Assembly: GCA_041906305.1 (NCBI GenBank)
Contig: JAYRJL010000004.1
Span: 1 to 64,000 of the forward strand
Source: SHVZ01 sp041906305
GTDB lineage: Bacteria; Pseudomonadota; Alphaproteobacteria; SHVZ01
DNA: 64,000 bases
Direction of reading: 5' to 3'
The notes below the pieces were generated by a model. It did no database searches. It was not told the origin of the DNA and was given only the letters and a program-made list of their open reading frames with translations. Positions 16,886 to 25,499 of this stretch are shown here, piece after piece. The translations under genes and the position numbers were made by a program. Numbering within the stretch: position 1 is the stretch's first letter; each line of letters starts with the position of its first letter.

Positions 16886-18004
16886 TCAGCCGTTCGGCCG
16901 GTATTTCCGCCACACCGCCTGGAGCGTGTCGAGCGGGATTGCGTGGCTGGCTCGGCCCTCGCGACCGTGGGTGGTCTTGGCCATGCAGATCGCGTTGGCG
17001 ATCGCTTCCTCGGTCGCCTCCGCGGTGCCGACGAACAGCGTGTTCATGTCGTTGTTCGGCAGCATGCGGCAGGGCATCGGCGGCTTCGGCTTGGCGCCGC
17101 TCAGGAAATCGACGCCCGCGGTCGGCATCTTGTTGCCGGTCGAGAAGGCGAGGAACAGGTCGCCCGAGCCATTGCGGCCGTAGCCCCCGATGCGGCCGAG
17201 GCCGACGGTGGCCCGCTGCGCCAGGCGCTTGCACTGGTGCGGCAGCAGCGGCGCGTCGGTGGCGACGATGATCAGGATCGATCCGTTGTTGCCCATCGCA
17301 TCGCGGCGGCCAGACGGCGTCACGTCCACCCCGATCTCGCGGCCGACGGGCACCCCGTCGATGGAGAGCTCTTCGCGCACGCCGTAGTTGGCCTGAACGA
17401 TGACGCCGACCGTGTAAGTCTCGCCGGCGATCTCGACCATGCGCGACGAGGTGCCGATGCCGCCCTTGAACTCGTGGCAGTTCATCCCGGTGCCGCCGCC
17501 GACGCAGCCTTCGTCCGGGAGGCCTGCCGTCGCCGCATCCAGCGCCGCTTCCACTTCCGCCTTCTGCACGGCATTGGCATAGGCATCGGAGAGGAAACCG
17601 TCGTAGGTCTCGCCGACGAGGCCCAGATGCCAGAAGGCCGGGTGGCCACGTTCCTCGGCGATGTTGATCAACGCGTCGCGGACAGCGCCGACCGAATGCG
17701 TGCCGGTCATCATGATCGGCGAGGTGAGGCAGCCGGATTCCTCGAGCCACAGCCAGCCGGTGAACTCGCCGCAGCCGTTGAACGAGTAGGTGCCGGCGAA
17801 GACCTCGCTGCCCCAGGGATCGTCGGTCGGCCAGATGGCGGTCACCCCGGTCCGCGATACGCGTGGGCTGTCGCGCCAGACGGTCGCATGGCCGACGCGC
17901 ACGCCGGCGACGTCGGTGATCGAATTCAGCTTGCCGGTCGGCAGGCGTCCGACGGTGATGCCGAGGTCGCGAAGGCGGCGGCGTTCCGGGGACGAGGCGG
18001 TCAT
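16886..18004 (-). CDS. P1/DmpA-family self-processing aminopeptidase (S58)
   Basis: 372 aa from ATG 18004 (CGGAG ribosome site). Members are N-terminal-nucleophile hydrolases that cleave themselves into two chains and act as L-aminopeptidase/D-amidase-esterase or beta-peptidyl aminopeptidase. Family motifs: SITDVAGVRVGHATV near the N-terminus, VGGGTGMNCHEFKGGIGTSSR (169-188), N206 in VQANYG, and the Gly241-Ser242 junction in NNGSILIIVATDAPLL, where Ser242 is the expected nucleophile. No signal peptide is evident, so it is probably cytoplasmic. It is divergent from the dimethylformamidase-like gene with a 68-bp gap. Confidence 0.92.
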   Translation of the reverse strand: MTASSPERRRLRDLGITVGRLPTGKLNSITDVAGVRVGHATVWRDSPRVSRTGVTAIWPTDDPWGSEVFAGTYSFNGCGEFTGWLWLEESGCLTSPIMMTGTHSVGAVRDALINIAEERGHPAFWHLGLVGETYDGFLSDAYANAVQKAEVEAALDAATAGLPDEGCVGGGTGMNCHEFKGGIGTSSRMVEIAGETYTVGVIVQANYGVREELSIDGVPVGREIGVDVTPSGRRDAMGNNGSILIIVATDAPLLPHQCKRLAQRATVGLGRIGGYGRNGSGDLFLAFSTGNKMPTAGVDFLSGAKPKPPMPCRMLPNNDMNTLFVGTAEATEEAIANAICMAKTTHGREGRASHAIPLDTLQAVWRKYRPNG

Positions 18005-18072
18005 GGTTGACTCCGGGGGAGGGCAGGAGTCGTGATCATACACGCGCCCTGAAGCAATCAACCGGAGGCGTC

Positions 18073-20244
18073 GTGACGATCGCGGAACTGCCGATAACGG
18101 GTTACCTGGACCGGCTGTCGGCACGTCCGGGCGAGAGGCTGTCGGCCCATGTCAGCGTGCCCGGCGGCGGGCGCTATCGCGTGCGCCTGCTGAGGGCCAT
18201 CTCTCTCGATGCCAACCCAAAGGGACCGGGCCGCCGCTTCGAGGATCTCTCCCGACTCTTCCAGCGCGATCTCGACGGCCGCCACCAGCCGATCTCGATC
18301 GGGTCCTACGCCCGTGTCGAGCCGGCGCCGGTCCGCGACGCGCGCGCCCGCACCTGGACGGCGCTGATCTGGACCGGGCTTCCGAGGAAAGACCAGGCCG
18401 TTCTGGCCGACGAGGGAAAGGACGCAAGCACGGTCCTCGGCATCGGCGCGGCGGGGGCGGAACTGGCCCTTACGTGGAACGGGGGTTCGGCGCGCATCGC
18501 TACCGGCGCCGCGCTCAAGCCGCGGCGCTGGTATCGCATCTGGGGCAGCGCCCGGCCGGACGGTCATCTCCGCGTCGGCCAGGTGCCGCTCGACGGAGGC
18601 AAGCCCGTCGTCGTCGAAGGTGCCGCGCCCGAACTCGTATTGCCGACCGGCGGCGCCATCCTGATCGCGGCCGAGAACAGCGCATCGCCGCGACGGCACT
18701 TCTCCGGAAAGATCGAAGCACCGGCGATCCTTGCGCGGGAAGTCGTCTTGTCGGCCGACCCGAAGGGCCTGCCGCGTGACGGCCGCATCGCGGTCTGGGA
18801 TTTCTCGCGCGGCATCGACACCGACGTGATCCACGATACCGCCCCGCAAGGCTGCCACGGCAGGCTGGTCAACACGCCGGCGCGCGCGATGGTCGGCGCC
18901 GGATGGACTGGCGACGAGGACTGCTGGCGCCACGCACCCGAAGACTATGGCGCGATCCATTTCCACCCGGGCGACCTCGGCGATTGCGGCTGGCAGGCGG
19001 ACTTCGAGTTCACGATTCCGGACGCGCTCAAGAGCGGGAGCTACGTTCTGCATCTCGCCTGCGACGCCGGCGAGGATTGGCTGCCGTTCTTCGTGCGGCC
19101 GCACCGAGACGGGCCGCATGCGAAGATCGCGGTGCTGATCTCGACATTCACCTATCAGGTCTATGGCAACTTCGCGCGCAGCAACGCCGACGACGCCTAT
19201 CGCGCGCGCGTCGCGTCGTTCAAGGGCTATCCGTATTTCCCGCAGGACTACCCGATCTACGGGCGCTCGACCTACAACATGCATGAGGACGGTTCTGGCG
19301 TCTGCGTGGCGTCGCGGCTGCGTCCGATCATCAACATGCGGCCGGGCTATGTCTCTGCCAACGACGCAATCGGATCGGGCGCCCGCCACTACGTCGCCGA
19401 TCATCACCTGCTGAACTGGCTGGAAGAGAAAGGCTTCGCGGTCGACCTCGTCACCGATGAGGATCTCGACGACGAAGGCGCGCCGGCGCTGGCGCCGTAC
19501 CAGGTGCTGCTGACCGGGTCGCATCCCGAATACCACACCGCGCGCATGCTGGACGCGATCGAGGCGTTCAAGGCGCGTGGCGGGCGGCTCTGCTATCTCG
19601 GCGGCAACGGCTTCTACTGGCGGGTCGCGCGCGATCCTGCCCGGCCGCATCTGATAGAGCTTCGCCGCGCCGAGGGTGGCGTCCGCATGTGGGCGGCGGA
19701 GCCGGGCGAATACTATCATATGCTGGACGGCCAGCTCGGCGGCCTCTGGCGCCGCAATCGAAGGCCGCCGCAGCAGCTCGTCGGGGTCGGCTTCACCGCT
19801 CAGGGTGCCTACGAGGCGACGCACTACCGCCGCACGCCGGCCTCGCGCGATCCCAGGCACGCCTGGATCTTCGAGGGCATCGAAGGCGATATCATCGGCG
19901 ACTACGGGCTCTGCGCCGGCGGGGCGGCAGGCTTCGAGCTCGACCGTGTCGACCCGCTCCTGGGGTCGCCCGACAACGTCGTGATCCTGGCGCAGTCGGA
20001 GCAGCATCCGGCGTCGTTCGCGCTTGTGCCCGAAGATCTGCTGGCACCGGGCCGGTCGACCAATCTCGAGCCCACGGACTCGCTCGTTCGTGCCGACATG
20101 GTCTACTTCGAGACGCCGGGCGGCGGCGCGGTCTTCTCGGTGGGCTCCATCACCTTCCTCGGCAGCCTTTGGCGCAACGGTTTCGAGGGACCGGTCTCGC
20201 AGCTCCTCTATAATGTCGTGACGCGCTTCGCGAAGGAGAACTAG
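18073..20244 (+). CDS. N,N-dimethylformamidase large-subunit-like protein
   Basis: 723 aa from GTG 18073 with a GGAGG box. The N-terminal half is jelly-roll/lectin-like (about 1-270) and the C-terminal half is a glutamine-amidotransferase-like domain. Paracoccus dimethylformamidase has a mononuclear iron bound by two tyrosines and a glutamate; candidate equivalents here are Y364 (TYQVYGNF), Y401 (STYNMHEDG) and E486 (GSHPEYH). The DMFase small subunit is not encoded next to it. The neighbours are an M20 hydrolase (3 bp downstream) and an amidohydrolase, so an amide-degrading route is plausible, but the true substrate may not be dimethylformamide. Confidence 0.82.
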   Translation: MTIAELPITGYLDRLSARPGERLSAHVSVPGGGRYRVRLLRAISLDANPKGPGRRFEDLSRLFQRDLDGRHQPISIGSYARVEPAPVRDARARTWTALIWTGLPRKDQAVLADEGKDASTVLGIGAAGAELALTWNGGSARIATGAALKPRRWYRIWGSARPDGHLRVGQVPLDGGKPVVVEGAAPELVLPTGGAILIAAENSASPRRHFSGKIEAPAILAREVVLSADPKGLPRDGRIAVWDFSRGIDTDVIHDTAPQGCHGRLVNTPARAMVGAGWTGDEDCWRHAPEDYGAIHFHPGDLGDCGWQADFEFTIPDALKSGSYVLHLACDAGEDWLPFFVRPHRDGPHAKIAVLISTFTYQVYGNFARSNADDAYRARVASFKGYPYFPQDYPIYGRSTYNMHEDGSGVCVASRLRPIINMRPGYVSANDAIGSGARHYVADHHLLNWLEEKGFAVDLVTDEDLDDEGAPALAPYQVLLTGSHPEYHTARMLDAIEAFKARGGRLCYLGGNGFYWRVARDPARPHLIELRRAEGGVRMWAAEPGEYYHMLDGQLGGLWRRNRRPPQQLVGVGFTAQGAYEATHYRRTPASRDPRHAWIFEGIEGDIIGDYGLCAGGAAGFELDRVDPLLGSPDNVVILAQSEQHPASFALVPEDLLAPGRSTNLEPTDSLVRADMVYFETPGGGAVFSVGSITFLGSLWRNGFEGPVSQLLYNVVTRFAKEN

Positions 20245-20247
20245 GGA

Positions 20248-21435
20248 ATGTCGACTGCGGCGGTGACGAGGATCCTCGAACGGGCGGACGCCGAATGGAT
20301 GGCGCGGAAGACGCTCGAGATGGTCGAGATCAAGAGCGTCACCATGGACGAGGCGGAGATGTGCCGATACTACGCCGATGCGCTTCGCTCCCTCGGGCTT
20401 CAGGTCGACGTCCGCGAGGTCACCCCGGGCCGCAACAACCTCTACGCCCGCATTCCGGGATCCGGCGGCGGCCCGACCCTGGCGCTCAACGGCCATGTCG
20501 ACACGGTGCCGATCCACGGCGCCTGGCCGCCGAAGCGCGAGGGCGACCTGATCTACGGGCGCGGCACCACCGACATGAAGGGGCCGATGGCCGCGGTGCT
20601 CGGCGCCGCCAAGGCGCTGGTGGAATCCGGCGTGAAGCTGAAGGGCGATCTCGTGATCTCGGCCGTGGTCGGCCATGAGGAGGCGATCGCGGCGAAGGAC
20701 GGGCCGAAGGCCTATATCGAGGACCTCAACTCGGGCCGCACCAAGGCCGACCGCATCCTGATCGTCGAGGGCGAGGAGGACATCTGGCTGATGAGCATGG
20801 GCTCGGCCAACTTCGTCATCACGATGACATCCGACAAGGGCGGCACGCACACCAACAACACGCCGTTCGGCGAGAACCCGATCCGCTTCATGGGCGAGCT
20901 GATCGGCGCGATCAACCGGCGGCAGCAGGAGATGGATGCCGGCGACCGCCACCCGCTGGCGGGGCCGGAGCGCATCGACCTCGGCGTCGCGTCCGCGGGC
21001 GATCTCTACAACCGGACGCCGACCCACTGCACGCTGATCGGCACGCGGCGCTGGATGCCGGGCAAGACGGTCGAGGACATACGGCGCGAGATCGATGCGC
21101 TGGCACGGCCATTCGCCGTCGCCGGGAAGATGGGCTTCGACCTCAAGATCGAGCAGGAGCGCGAGCCGTTCGAGACGCCGATCGACGACGCCGCGGTCAA
21201 GGCCGTGATCGCCGCGGCCGAGCGCGTGACCGGCGCCACGCCCAAGGTGGTCGGCCGCCGCATCGTCGGCGACGCCAACCTTTACGTCCACGGAACCGGC
21301 ATCCCGACCTTCTACTACGGGGCCTCGAACCACACCGCGCATGCCGACAAGGAGTGGGTCTCGGTCGAACGCATCAAGCGCTCGGCCCAGGTCTACATCG
21401 CCGCCGCGGCGAGCTATTGCGGCGTGGCGGAGTAG
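20248..21435 (+). CDS. M20-family metallohydrolase (ArgE/DapE/carboxypeptidase type)
   Basis: 395 aa. Zinc-dependent amide hydrolase of the deacylase/carboxypeptidase G2 family. The di-zinc ligands and catalytic bases are visible: H83 and D85 in NGHVDTVP, D109 in GRGTTDMKGPM, E144/E145 in GHEEA, and a C-terminal His in ASNHTAHADKEWVS. The lid domain contains GGTHTNNTP. No signal peptide, so cytoplasmic. It starts 3 bp after the dimethylformamidase-like gene and is followed 5 bp later by an amidohydrolase, so the three are almost certainly co-transcribed. The substrate is not determinable. Confidence 0.9.
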   Translation: MSTAAVTRILERADAEWMARKTLEMVEIKSVTMDEAEMCRYYADALRSLGLQVDVREVTPGRNNLYARIPGSGGGPTLALNGHVDTVPIHGAWPPKREGDLIYGRGTTDMKGPMAAVLGAAKALVESGVKLKGDLVISAVVGHEEAIAAKDGPKAYIEDLNSGRTKADRILIVEGEEDIWLMSMGSANFVITMTSDKGGTHTNNTPFGENPIRFMGELIGAINRRQQEMDAGDRHPLAGPERIDLGVASAGDLYNRTPTHCTLIGTRRWMPGKTVEDIRREIDALARPFAVAGKMGFDLKIEQEREPFETPIDDAAVKAVIAAAERVTGATPKVVGRRIVGDANLYVHGTGIPTFYYGASNHTAHADKEWVSVERIKRSAQVYIAAAASYCGVAE

Positions 21436-21440
21436 GGGAG

Positions 21441-22874
21441 ATGGCGGACCTCCTGATCACCGGCGGCGTCGTCGTCACCATGGACCCGGAGCGCCGGGTC
21501 ATCGAGGACGGTGCGGTCGCGATCGAGGGGAATCGGATCGTCGATGTGGGCGCGAGCGCCGAAGTCGCGAAGCGGCACACGGCGCGCGAGACGATCGACG
21601 CGAAGCGCAAGGCGGTGCTGCCGGGCCTGATCGACTGCCACGCCCATGCCGGGCATGGGCTGGTCAAGACGCTGGGGGCCGGCGACGGCGATGTCTGGAA
21701 CGAGGCGGTCGGCCGCATCTATTCGGTCGGATCGACGCCGGAGTTCTGGCATGCCGAGGCTCAGCTTTCCGCGCTCGAGCGCCTCAAGGCCGGGACCACC
21801 ACGGGCGTCTCCTATCTCGGCGGCGGCGACGACGTGATGCGCGTCGATGCGCCGGAGTCGGGCGAAGCCCATTGCGAGGGCGTGGCCGAGGTCGGCATCC
21901 GCGCCGTCGTCGCGGTCGGTGCCTGCCGGCCGCCTTTCCCCAAGACTTTCGCCACCTACGAGAACGGCACCTGGCACGAGCAGCCGATCTCGTTCGAGCG
22001 CCAGCTCGAGACCTGCGAGACGCTGGTCGATCGGCGCCACGGCACGGCCGAGGGCCGCGTCCGGATCGCGCTGACCTTCCCGGTCCATCACCACGAGCTG
22101 CCCGAAGAACGCCGGGCCGAGATCGACCTGGTGCGAAAGCAGGGCGCCGCCATCCGCGAGCTTTCGCGTCGGAAGAAGGTCGGCTTCACTCAGGACGGAC
22201 ACCGCGCCGGATCGATCGCCTTCGCTGAAGAGCTGGGGCTTCTCGGCGCCGACGCATTCCTCTCCCATTGCATCGAGCTGACCGAGGCGGACATCGCCGC
22301 GGCGAAGCGGACCGGCACGAACATCGTGCACAATCCGTCGGCGATCATGTCGGTGCGCGGGCGATGCCCGGTGCCGGAACTGATCGAGGCGGGCGTCAAC
22401 GTGGCGCTCGGATCGGACGGCACCGCACCCGACCGCAGCGCCGACATGTTCCGGCACATGTTCCAGTGCCTGCACTATCACCGCCGCCACTTCCGCGACG
22501 CCCGCGTGCTGCCGCAGGGCAAGGTGCTGGAAATGGCGACGATCGACGCCGCCCGCGCGCTCGGCATGGAAAGCGAGATCGGGTCGCTCGAGATCGGCAA
22601 GAAGGCGGATGTCGTGCTGATCGACCTGTTCAAGCCGCATCTGATGCCGCTGAACATGCCGGTCTACCGTGTGGTCTGCTTCGCCGGCGGCGCGGACGTC
22701 GACACCGTGATCGTCGACGGCCGCGTGCTGATGCGCGGCCGAGAGGTCGGGACCGTCGATGAGATCCGCGTGATGGAGGCGGCCCAGCGTGAAGCCGAGC
22801 GGATGCTCGATCGTGTCGACGCCAGGAAATTGCTGACGCCCCCCGATCGTTTCTGGGGTCACGCCCGCTTCTAG
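21441..22874 (+). CDS. Amidohydrolase (cytosine-deaminase/chlorohydrolase-like)
   Basis: 477 aa from ATG 21441 (AGGGGAG box). Metal-dependent TIM-barrel hydrolase of the AtzA/TrzN/SsnA/guanine-deaminase group. N-terminal composite beta domain, then H67 and H69 (DCHAHAGHG), a downstream His in TQDGHRAGS, a His in FLSHCIELT, and the metal Asp in ALGSDGTAPDRSADM. C-terminal LEIGKKADVVLIDL closes the beta domain. It probably deaminates or hydrolyses an N-heterocycle or amide; with the M20 and DMFase-like genes it may form one degradation route. The gene ends 20 bp before the convergent fliG. Confidence 0.9.
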   Translation: MADLLITGGVVVTMDPERRVIEDGAVAIEGNRIVDVGASAEVAKRHTARETIDAKRKAVLPGLIDCHAHAGHGLVKTLGAGDGDVWNEAVGRIYSVGSTPEFWHAEAQLSALERLKAGTTTGVSYLGGGDDVMRVDAPESGEAHCEGVAEVGIRAVVAVGACRPPFPKTFATYENGTWHEQPISFERQLETCETLVDRRHGTAEGRVRIALTFPVHHHELPEERRAEIDLVRKQGAAIRELSRRKKVGFTQDGHRAGSIAFAEELGLLGADAFLSHCIELTEADIAAAKRTGTNIVHNPSAIMSVRGRCPVPELIEAGVNVALGSDGTAPDRSADMFRHMFQCLHYHRRHFRDARVLPQGKVLEMATIDAARALGMESEIGSLEIGKKADVVLIDLFKPHLMPLNMPVYRVVCFAGGADVDTVIVDGRVLMRGREVGTVDEIRVMEAAQREAERMLDRVDARKLLTPPDRFWGHARF

Positions 22875-22898
22875 GCGGGCACCCTCGACCGCGCCTAG
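22871..22898. terminator. Stem between amidohydrolase and fliG stop codons
   Basis: CTAGGCG (22871-22877) and CGCCTAG (22892-22898) are exact inverted arms that include both stop codons of the convergent genes. The stem is short and has no T-run; a weak shared terminator at best. Confidence 0.35.
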
Positions 22899-23911
22899 TA
22901 GACGAGCTCGTCGCCGCCCTTGCTGTCTGCCAGCACGATCTCGCCGCGAGCCGCCAGGTCCTTGGCGGTTTGCACCATGAGCATCTGTGCCTCTTCCACC
23001 TCCTTGAGGCGCACGGGGCCAAGCGCGGCCATGTCCTCGCGGAGCAGCTTGCCGGCGCGTTCGGACATGTTGGAGAAGAAGAGGTCGCGAAGCCCTTCGG
23101 ACGCGCCCTTGAGCGCGAGGCCGAGCTTGGCCTTGTCCAGAGTGCGCAGAAGCGTCTGGACACCGCCCGGGTCGAGACGGTTCAGGTCCTCGAAGGTGAA
23201 CATCATCGACTTGATCTTCTCGGCCGAGTCCTTGTTGCGCTCTTCGAGGGCGCTGATGAAGCGCGCCTCGGTGGCGCGATCCAGGCTGTTGAAGATTTCT
23301 GCCATCGTCTCGTGCGCGTCGCGGCGGGTGGTGCGCGCGAGGTTGCTCATGAACTCGGTGCGCAGCGTGCGCTCGACGTCTGAAAGGACGTCCTTCTGCA
23401 CCGCCTCCATGCGCAGCATGCGCATGACGACTTCCATCGCGAAGTTCTCGGGCAGCATGGTCAGGACCTTGGCAGCGTGGTCCGACTTGATCTTGGAGAG
23501 CACGACGGCGACGGTCTGCGGGTACTCGTTCTTGAGATAGTTCGCGAGAACCATCTCGTTCACGTTGCCGAGCTTGTCCCACATCGTGCGGCCGGCAGGG
23601 CCGCGGATTTCCTCCATGATGTTGCCGACACGGTCGGCATCCATCACCTTCATCAGCAGCCGTTCGGTCGATCCGATCGAGCCGACCACGGTGCCGGTCG
23701 AGGAGAGCTGCTCGGCGAACTCGACGAAAAGCCGCTCGACCAGATTGGACGACACGCTGCCGAGGTTGGCCATGATCTGCGAGATCTCCTTGATCTCGTC
23801 GTCGCTCATCAGGGCGAACATCTTGGAGGCGTGCTCGTCGCCGAGCGACATCAGCAGGATCGCGGCCTTCTCAGGGCCGCTCAGCGCCCGGTAGTCCTCG
23901 CGAACCCGCAT
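22895..23911 (-). CDS. fliG: Flagellar motor switch protein FliG
   Basis: 338 aa, normal FliG length. FliG joins the MS-ring protein FliF to the C-ring and contacts the stator for torque. N-terminal FliF-binding domain (about 1-105: LSGPEKAAILLMSLG), middle domain with the conserved EHPQ-equivalent NEYPQTVAVVLSKI, and C-terminal torque helix with the charged residues in MFTFEDLNRLDPGGVQTLLRTLD. Ribosome site GGGAGGA is 6 nt before ATG. No other flagellar gene is next to it; both neighbours are unrelated metabolic genes, so it is an isolated copy or lies outside its operon. Confidence 0.96.
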   Translation of the reverse strand: MRVREDYRALSGPEKAAILLMSLGDEHASKMFALMSDDEIKEISQIMANLGSVSSNLVERLFVEFAEQLSSTGTVVGSIGSTERLLMKVMDADRVGNIMEEIRGPAGRTMWDKLGNVNEMVLANYLKNEYPQTVAVVLSKIKSDHAAKVLTMLPENFAMEVVMRMLRMEAVQKDVLSDVERTLRTEFMSNLARTTRRDAHETMAEIFNSLDRATEARFISALEERNKDSAEKIKSMMFTFEDLNRLDPGGVQTLLRTLDKAKLGLALKGASEGLRDLFFSNMSERAGKLLREDMAALGPVRLKEVEEAQMLMVQTAKDLAARGEIVLADSKGGDELVY

Positions 23912-24260
23912 GATGATTCCTCCCGCCTGTAACCCCTGCCGCAGACCTGAGGTCGCCTTCCAGGCGCTCGCCGACGATCCCGCCGCTCTTCGTCAACGAT
24001 GTGCGCGAATGCGATCCTCGACGCGGCTGTCGTCGTGCCGAGCAGGTCCCCGATGGGTACGGTCTTGCCGAAAGCCGGGGCTAAACTGGGGAATCGGCCC
24101 CCATGTCGCGATCGGAGGCGAACCTAGAGCATACGGGGACCCGGCGCCACCGGCGCGCGAGGTGGGCCTGCAATTGGCGGATAGCAACCCGGTCGACAGG
24201 CACCGCCCGCATGGGTGAAACTGGCGACCTCCCGCGAACCTCACCGATTCCCAGAGAACC
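23912..24260. other. 349-bp intergenic region
   Basis: Separates divergent fliG (minus) and the flavin oxidoreductase (plus), so it should hold both promoters. I see no credible coding frame, tRNA, long repeat or strong hairpin. Short frames here have shadow-like composition. Confidence 0.5.
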
Positions 24261-25337
24261 ATGCCCCATCTGTTCGAGCCGCTGACGCTGCGTTCCGTCA
24301 CCATGCCAAACCGGATCGTGCTGTCGCCGATGTGCCAGTACAGCGCCGTCGACGGGCTCGCGACCGACTGGCATACGGTCCATCTCGGCCGCTATGCCGC
24401 CGCCGGCCTCGGGCTCATCATCATCGAGGCGACGCATGTGAGCGCGGTCGGCCGCATCACGCCGTCCTGCCTCGGCCTCTACACCGATGCGCACGAGCAG
24501 GCGCTGACGAAGATCGTGCGCTTCATCAAGACCACGGGTACCGCCGCGGTCGGCGTCCAGCTCGCCCATGCCGGGCGCAAGGCCTCGATGTCGGAGCCGT
24601 GGAAGGGCGTGAAGCCGGCCGAGCCGTCGCGCGGATGGCGCGTGGTCGGCCCCAGCGCCGTCGCCTTCGACGAAGGCTGGCAGGTGCCGCAGGCCCTCGA
24701 CGAGGCCGGCATGGACCAGATCGTCCAGGAATTCGTGACCGCGGCCCAGCGCTCGATGCGGGCCGGCTTCGACGTCTGCGAGCTGCACGGCGCGCATGGC
24801 TATCTGATGCACGAGTTCCTGTCGCCGATCTCGAACAAGCGCAACGACGCCTACGGCGGCAGCCGCGAGAACCGCATGCGCTTCCCGCTTCGCCTGGTCG
24901 AGGCGGTGAGGGCGGTGTGGCCGAAGGACCGCGTGCTCGCGGTCCGCATCTCGTCGACCGACTACATGGGGGCCGAGGGCTGGACGATCGAGGACTCGAT
25001 CGCCTTCGCGCACGAGCTCAACGCGCGCGGCGTCGACATCATCGACGTCTCTGGTGGCGGCTCGTCGCCGAAGCAGAAGATCGACCTGAAGCCGGGCTAC
25101 CAGGTGGCCTTCTCCGAGGCGATCAGGAAGGCGAGCGGTCTTCCGACCATGGCGGTCGGCCTGATCACAAAGCCCGAGCAGGCCGAGGCGATCCTCGCCG
25201 AAGGCAAGGCCGACATGATCGCGATCGCCCGCGCGCTTCTGCACGATCCGATGTGGGCGTGGCGGGCCGCCGATGCGCTCGGTGCCGAGGTCTCGGTGCC
25301 GAACCAGTATCTGCGCGGGCGGAAGCTGGCAGTATAG
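24261..25337 (+). CDS. NADH:flavin oxidoreductase, old yellow enzyme (YqjM-like)
   Basis: 358-aa FMN TIM-barrel ene-reductase that reduces activated C=C bonds with NAD(P)H. YqjM/thermophilic-like subclass features: C25 in SPMCQYSA (redox tuning), HAGRKAS, the long FMN/substrate loop ELHGAHGYLMHEFLSPISNKRNDAYGGS with the His pair, and C-terminal GLITKPEQAEAILAEGKADMIAIARALLHDP. Length agrees with the subclass. It is monocistronic as far as can be seen, with AGAGAA upstream of ATG. Physiological substrate unknown. Confidence 0.93.
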   Translation: MPHLFEPLTLRSVTMPNRIVLSPMCQYSAVDGLATDWHTVHLGRYAAAGLGLIIIEATHVSAVGRITPSCLGLYTDAHEQALTKIVRFIKTTGTAAVGVQLAHAGRKASMSEPWKGVKPAEPSRGWRVVGPSAVAFDEGWQVPQALDEAGMDQIVQEFVTAAQRSMRAGFDVCELHGAHGYLMHEFLSPISNKRNDAYGGSRENRMRFPLRLVEAVRAVWPKDRVLAVRISSTDYMGAEGWTIEDSIAFAHELNARGVDIIDVSGGGSSPKQKIDLKPGYQVAFSEAIRKASGLPTMAVGLITKPEQAEAILAEGKADMIAIARALLHDPMWAWRAADALGAEVSVPNQYLRGRKLAV

Positions 25338-25437
25338 CGGCGAAGGTCCGGCAGGTTGTCGCCCGTGGAGATCGCGGCACGCTGACAGCCGCCGAAACTG
25401 CCTGACGAACGCGCGTCCGCTCCAGCATGGTGTGACC

Positions 25438-25467
25438 TTGGACGGGATCGGCAGGCGAGGCTATGGT
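25438..25467 (+). promoter_or_regulatory. Candidate sigma-70 promoter of the first sulfatase gene
   Basis: TTGGAC (25438-25443) and TATGGT (25462-25467) are separated by 18 bp and lie 33 bp upstream of the ATG. The match to consensus is moderate. Confidence 0.35.
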
Positions 25468-25499
25468 CTCGCCGCAATCGCATCGCGGAAACAGTGATC

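Noticed and set aside
18058..21342. 1094-codon open frame on the minus strand
   Set aside because: Antisense shadow of the dimethylformamidase-like and M20 genes; Asp/Arg/His/Leu-rich composition without domains. Long antisense frames are common at this GC content.
23910..24218. 102-codon plus-strand frame in the fliG-oxidoreductase spacer
   Set aside because: No ribosome site, no motif, and composition typical of chance frames.
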